Assembly: GCA_001414325.1 (NCBI GenBank)
Contig: LLKB01000006.1
Span: 62,001 to 126,000 of the forward strand
Length of the DNA: 64,000 nt
From: Butyribacter intestini
GTDB taxonomy: Bacteria; Bacillota; Clostridia; Lachnospirales; Lachnospiraceae
Reading direction: 5' to 3'
Part shown: in pieces, positions 60,677 to 64,000 of the stretch
Position numbering within the stretch: position 1 is the first letter of the stretch
How the letters are laid out: every line of letters begins with the position of its first letter
Made by a program: the position numbers and the translations under genes
The notes under the pieces: model-generated
Told to the model about the DNA's origin: nothing
Database searches by the model: none
What the model saw: the letters and a program-made list of their open reading frames with translations, nothing else

Positions 60677-62851
60677 ATGGCATCAACATTTTTTGGATTA
60701 AACATAGCTGTATCCGGAATGAACACATACAATGCCGTGTTAAATACAACAGCACACAACATATCCAATACTAAGACAAAAGGATATTCAAAGCAGGTGG
60801 TAAACCAGCAGGCAAAAAATGCATTGTCGCTCAGAACATCATTCGGAATGCAGGGTACCGGTGTTGAGGTTACTGAGATAGCAAATACAAGAGATTCTTA
60901 TTATGACTATAAGTACAGAAAAAGTACAACAACATTTGGATATTATGATGCGGCAAAATATTATATGAGCAGCATAGAAGATTATTTATATGTAAAGGAT
61001 GACAAGAGTGGAGGACTTTCAACATCGCTTGATTCATTCTTTAAATCACTTATAAATATGACGACTGATTCCACGGATACAACAAAGAGGGCAGAGGCAG
61101 CAGGTTATGCCGATTCACTTGGAGAGTATGCAAGGAAAATGTCAATGAATCTTCAGACACTTCAGAATGACATAAATACTGAGATAAGTTCTACGGTTAA
61201 GCAGATAAACGCATATGCAGAGCAGTTAGCTTCACTTACAAAGCAGATAAATTCGCTTGAAGTGTACGGAGGACAGGCAAACGATCTGCGCGACCAGAGA
61301 GCGAGGATACTTGATGAACTTTCGGCACTTGCCGATGTAGAAGTCACGGAAAAAGTTCCTGAGACAGGAAGCGGACTTCATCAGTACATAGTAGCACTCG
61401 GAGGTAATATCCTTGTAGACACATATTCATATAAAACAATATCTGTTGAAACATCTGCGACAAAAGACAATCAGTGTGATATTCAGGGACTCTACGGACT
61501 TAAATGGAGTGACGGTCAGACATTTAATATAAGAAGTACGATACTTGGAGGAAAACTTCAGGCATTATTTGAGATAAGAGATGGAAACAATGGTGAAAAC
61601 TTTAATGCAAAGCTTACTGACAATGGCAACGGAACTTGCGTAGGCAAGGATGCAAAAGGAAAATCGACCATCACATTATCAGCAGAGTCGATAACGGGAG
61701 CTAACAACTGCGATCTTGCAAAACTCAGCATACCGGAGTCCAATGCCTGCCTTACGATAGGAGGCATAGATTATAAATATGATTCATTTGAAGTATCAGT
61801 GGCATTGGATGGAACATACACATACACATTTACATTGTCAGAAAATCTTGATGCAACATCAACTACTAACATAGAAAAAGCTTATAAAAAAGGTGATTCG
61901 GCATCAATAGGCGATTCGGTAGATTTCAGAGGAATACCTTATTATATGTCACAGCTCAATGAGTTTATAAGAACATTTTCGGCGAATGTAAATCAGCTTC
62001 AAAATGCAGGATATGATATGAACAATGACCATGGTGTAGATTTGTTTGTAGGACTTGACAGCAAGACAAACAAGCAGATGGATATGATTGAACTTATCAG
62101 AAACACAAAAGATGGTTATTACTATCTCAATGGAAGCAAAGTATTTTCGTTCTCAGGAAATATAGATGACTCTGCAGACCCGACGAAAATAACAGCAGGG
62201 GCAGATAAAAATGATGCAACACTTATAGATTACCTTAAAAATAATGAATATACGATAAAAAAGGATTCAGAAGAAGTTGTAAGCAAAAACGGCATAAAAG
62301 GAAAAATATACACACTTGTCAATAAAGACGGTGATGATACAGAGACAATATTTATACCGGATGATGCAAAAAACATATTCTCATTCAGCTCGTCTTCAAC
62401 AGAGGATGCAAACGGAGATGTTCATTCATCATATTATGGAATTACGGCGGCACGCTTTCAGGCAAACAAGAATGTTGTAAAAGACGGAAGACTTATGGCA
62501 GCAGCTAAATATCCGCAGGAAAAAACCGGTTTATCAGAATCAGGAAACCTTGACAGACTTGTTGCATTGCAAAACGATCAGAATATATTTAAGCAGGGAA
62601 CACCGACGGCATTCCTTCAGATAATGACTGCAACGATAGGTGTAGATTCTAGTAAAGTTGTCGCAGCAGCAACGAACTCAGAAAATATACAGAAATCCAT
62701 TGAAAACAGAAGACTTTCTGTGATGGGTGTAGACGAAGATGAAGAAGCACAAAACCTTGTTATCACGCAGAACCTGTTAAATGCACAGTACAGGGTTATT
62801 TCAGTTATGAATGAGGTGCTCGACAAGCTGATAAATCAGACTGGAGTATAA
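60677..62851 (+). CDS. flgK: Hook-associated protein 1, FlgK (second paralogue)
   Basis: This 724-residue protein also has FlgK termini (FFGLNIAVSGMNTYNAVLNT...HNISNTKTKGYSKQ; LVITQNLLNAQYRVISVMNEVLDKL) and the internal coiled coil (INAYAEQLASLTKQINSLE). It shares architecture but little sequence with the first FlgK, so the duplication is old. The central domain (about 270-600) is rich in Asp, Asn and Lys. GGGGAGG precedes the ATG. A 10-bp perfect hairpin follows the stop. Confidence 0.87.
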   Translation: MASTFFGLNIAVSGMNTYNAVLNTTAHNISNTKTKGYSKQVVNQQAKNALSLRTSFGMQGTGVEVTEIANTRDSYYDYKYRKSTTTFGYYDAAKYYMSSIEDYLYVKDDKSGGLSTSLDSFFKSLINMTTDSTDTTKRAEAAGYADSLGEYARKMSMNLQTLQNDINTEISSTVKQINAYAEQLASLTKQINSLEVYGGQANDLRDQRARILDELSALADVEVTEKVPETGSGLHQYIVALGGNILVDTYSYKTISVETSATKDNQCDIQGLYGLKWSDGQTFNIRSTILGGKLQALFEIRDGNNGENFNAKLTDNGNGTCVGKDAKGKSTITLSAESITGANNCDLAKLSIPESNACLTIGGIDYKYDSFEVSVALDGTYTYTFTLSENLDATSTTNIEKAYKKGDSASIGDSVDFRGIPYYMSQLNEFIRTFSANVNQLQNAGYDMNNDHGVDLFVGLDSKTNKQMDMIELIRNTKDGYYYLNGSKVFSFSGNIDDSADPTKITAGADKNDATLIDYLKNNEYTIKKDSEEVVSKNGIKGKIYTLVNKDGDDTETIFIPDDAKNIFSFSSSSTEDANGDVHSSYYGITAARFQANKNVVKDGRLMAAAKYPQEKTGLSESGNLDRLVALQNDQNIFKQGTPTAFLQIMTATIGVDSSKVVAAATNSENIQKSIENRRLSVMGVDEDEEAQNLVITQNLLNAQYRVISVMNEVLDKLINQTGV

Positions 62852-62852
62852 A

Positions 62853-62876
62853 ACACCAAACCTGACGGTTTGGTGT
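62853..62876 (+). terminator. Hairpin between flgK2 and flgL
   Basis: ACACCAAACC, TGAC, GGTTTGGTGT form an exact 10-bp stem. No T-run follows, so it is more likely an mRNA stability or processing element than a terminator. Confidence 0.5.
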
Positions 62877-62930
62877 CAAATCGAGAAATGTTTAAAAGTA
62901 TAAATTTAGCAGTTCAGTGTAAAAATGTCA

Positions 62931-62938
62931 GCCGATAT
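62931..62938 (+). promoter_or_regulatory. Possible sigma-D -10 element before flgL
   Basis: GCCGATAT is an exact flagellar-sigma -10 match 28 nt before the flgL start. No TAAA is found at 14-17 nt upstream, so it may be weak or coincidental. Confidence 0.3.
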
Positions 62939-62966
62939 TATAGGTGATAAAACAAGGGGGAATAAC

Positions 62967-64000
62967 ATGAGAGTTACAAATTCTATGATTTCAAATAGTG
63001 CTTCGGCACATATTACAAATGCGAAGAATAGTCTTTTAAAATATTCAGATCAGTACACAACACAGAAAAAGATACAGAGACCTTCTGATGATCCGACAGT
63101 TGCCGTTCGTTCTCTGAAACTTCGTACAACATATTCACAGCTTACACAGTATGCTGAGAAGAATGTTCAGGATTCCATGAGCTGGATGGACACAACAGAG
63201 ACTGCGCTGGAAAATATATCAAAGAAGTTTGACAGTATGAAATCATATTTCAACCAGGGTGCAAATGATTATCTCAAGGCAGATGACAGAAAATCAGTAT
63301 TGAAAACTTTACAGCAGTATGTAAAGTCAATCTTTGAGGATGAAGCAAACACGGACTATTCAGGAAGATATGTATTTACCGGGTACCGTACTGACACATC
63401 ACTTTTATTTGAGGAAAATACTGACAAGCTTTCATATCAGATAAAAGAAGATTTTTCATATGCTTCATTTGACAGCATCACGGTAGTAACAGGTGGTGCA
63501 AATTACAGTGATACAGTAACGGACGGTCAGACATATACAGATGCGACAGCAAAGACAAATAATGTATATCAGTTAAGACTTTCTTACGATAATTGCTCAA
63601 AAGATGCATTTAATCAAACAGGTTCAAACGGTACAGGCATAGCAATTTCATTTACATATAAAGATGCGGCGGGAAAGACACAGACAGAGGTTTATGCAGC
63701 AGCAGGATATAAAGGAACACCGGCAGCATCCGGAAATATTATAACTCGTGCATCAACAGATACAAACGCATATGATGTAGGCGATGATGAGATGGTTTAT
63801 CTCTACGATACAGGAGAGGTGCTCGTAGGCAAGACAAAATATGCGGATATACAGACAAAGCAGGCTGATTTCAGTGTAACATATGTAAAAAATGATTTTG
63901 AAAAAGGTGACATCAGACCGGAAATGTATTTTGAATGTACAGCATATGATTCAGTCAACAATAAGACAACAAAATATGCAGATCCAAGTAATCAGGAAAT
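62967..64000 (+). CDS. flgL: Hook-associated protein 3, FlgL (partial, cut by window end)
   Basis: The reading frame from ATG 62967 (AAGGGGG upstream) stays open to the window end, 344 codons. The flagellin-like N-terminus MRVTNSMISNSASAHITNAKNSLL...QRPSDDPTVAVRSLKLRT and the helical YVFTGYRTDT block fit FlgL. The C-terminal D0 helix lies outside the window. FlgL joins FlgK to the flagellin filament. It is the last visible gene of the flgM operon; fliW-csrA and flagellin are the expected next genes. Confidence 0.88.
   Translation, partial: MRVTNSMISNSASAHITNAKNSLLKYSDQYTTQKKIQRPSDDPTVAVRSLKLRTTYSQLTQYAEKNVQDSMSWMDTTETALENISKKFDSMKSYFNQGANDYLKADDRKSVLKTLQQYVKSIFEDEANTDYSGRYVFTGYRTDTSLLFEENTDKLSYQIKEDFSYASFDSITVVTGGANYSDTVTDGQTYTDATAKTNNVYQLRLSYDNCSKDAFNQTGSNGTGIAISFTYKDAAGKTQTEVYAAAGYKGTPAASGNIITRASTDTNAYDVGDDEMVYLYDTGEVLVGKTKYADIQTKQADFSVTYVKNDFEKGDIRPEMYFECTAYDSVNNKTTKYADPSNQE

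Overview
The window looks like the chromosome of an AT-rich, flagellated Firmicute, most probably a gut Lachnospiraceae of the Roseburia/Agathobacter/Lachnospira type. The evidence is strong AGGAGG-type Shine-Dalgarno sites, conserved Bacillus/Clostridia gene orders (mbl-flhO-flhP, comF-yvyF, hpf-secA-prfB, rapZ-whiA-crh, fab/acc cluster), a CheX-type chemotaxis phosphatase, and codon use. Species cannot be fixed from the sequence alone. Almost all genes are on the + strand. I see no prophage, insertion sequence, CRISPR array, rRNA or defence island. The only toxin-antitoxin trace is a decayed MNT/HEPN pair at the left edge.

Layout. 1-2001: end of a nucleotidyltransferase, a HEPN remnant, then recJ. 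2211-7025: a Ser-rich protein and a membrane protein of unknown function, then mbl and a flagellar rod operon (flhO, flhP, FlgJ-like rod-binding protein) behind a sigma-D-type promoter. 7206-11614: recD2, comF (apparently with an AUA start), yvyF, cheX, cheY. 11866-21324: a FabT-like regulator with its operator, followed by a fatty-acid elongation and acetyl-CoA carboxylase cluster (fabH, acpP, fabD, fabG, fabF, accB, fabZ, accC, accD, accA) with no enoyl-ACP reductase gene. 21532-31105: cvfB-like (-), ridA, an NlpC/P60 endopeptidase, hpf, secA, prfB (with the +1 frameshift) and hom. 31278-38158: tex, an arylsulfotransferase-like protein without the expected catalytic histidines, cysC, chrA. 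38159-42721: repeat-rich intergenic DNA, an iron-dependent alcohol dehydrogenase, KtrA/KtrB-type potassium uptake (-), tRNA-Arg (-). 42988-57272: murB, rapZ, whiA, crh-like, dnaE, pfkA, an acidic small protein, a second type IIA topoisomerase pair, lysA. 57420-64000: sigma-D promoter, flgM, flgN, two tandem flgK paralogues, and flgL cut by the window end.

The most unusual signal is not a protein system. It is a set of short dispersed structured elements in intergenic DNA. (1) A palindromic hairpin around TACTCTCGG...CCGGGAGTA occurs five times, each ending 22-27 nt before a start codon (cvfB, ktrA, parE, flgK, flgK2). (2) A larger fold with an internal loop (GTACATAA opposite TAAGTACCG) and stems of different sequence occurs at 14854 and 38172, with a partial copy at 41006. 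(3) A stem CGAAACT...AGTTTCG, with one compensatory base change, lies upstream of adh, the acidic protein and parE. (4) An AACAGTTCAG...CTGAACTGTT inverted repeat occurs alone and as the ends of a 188-bp element. (5) A 76-bp tandem repeat lies upstream of the alcohol dehydrogenase. These could be regulatory RNAs, small palindromic mobile repeats, or both. All coordinates for them were worked out by eye.
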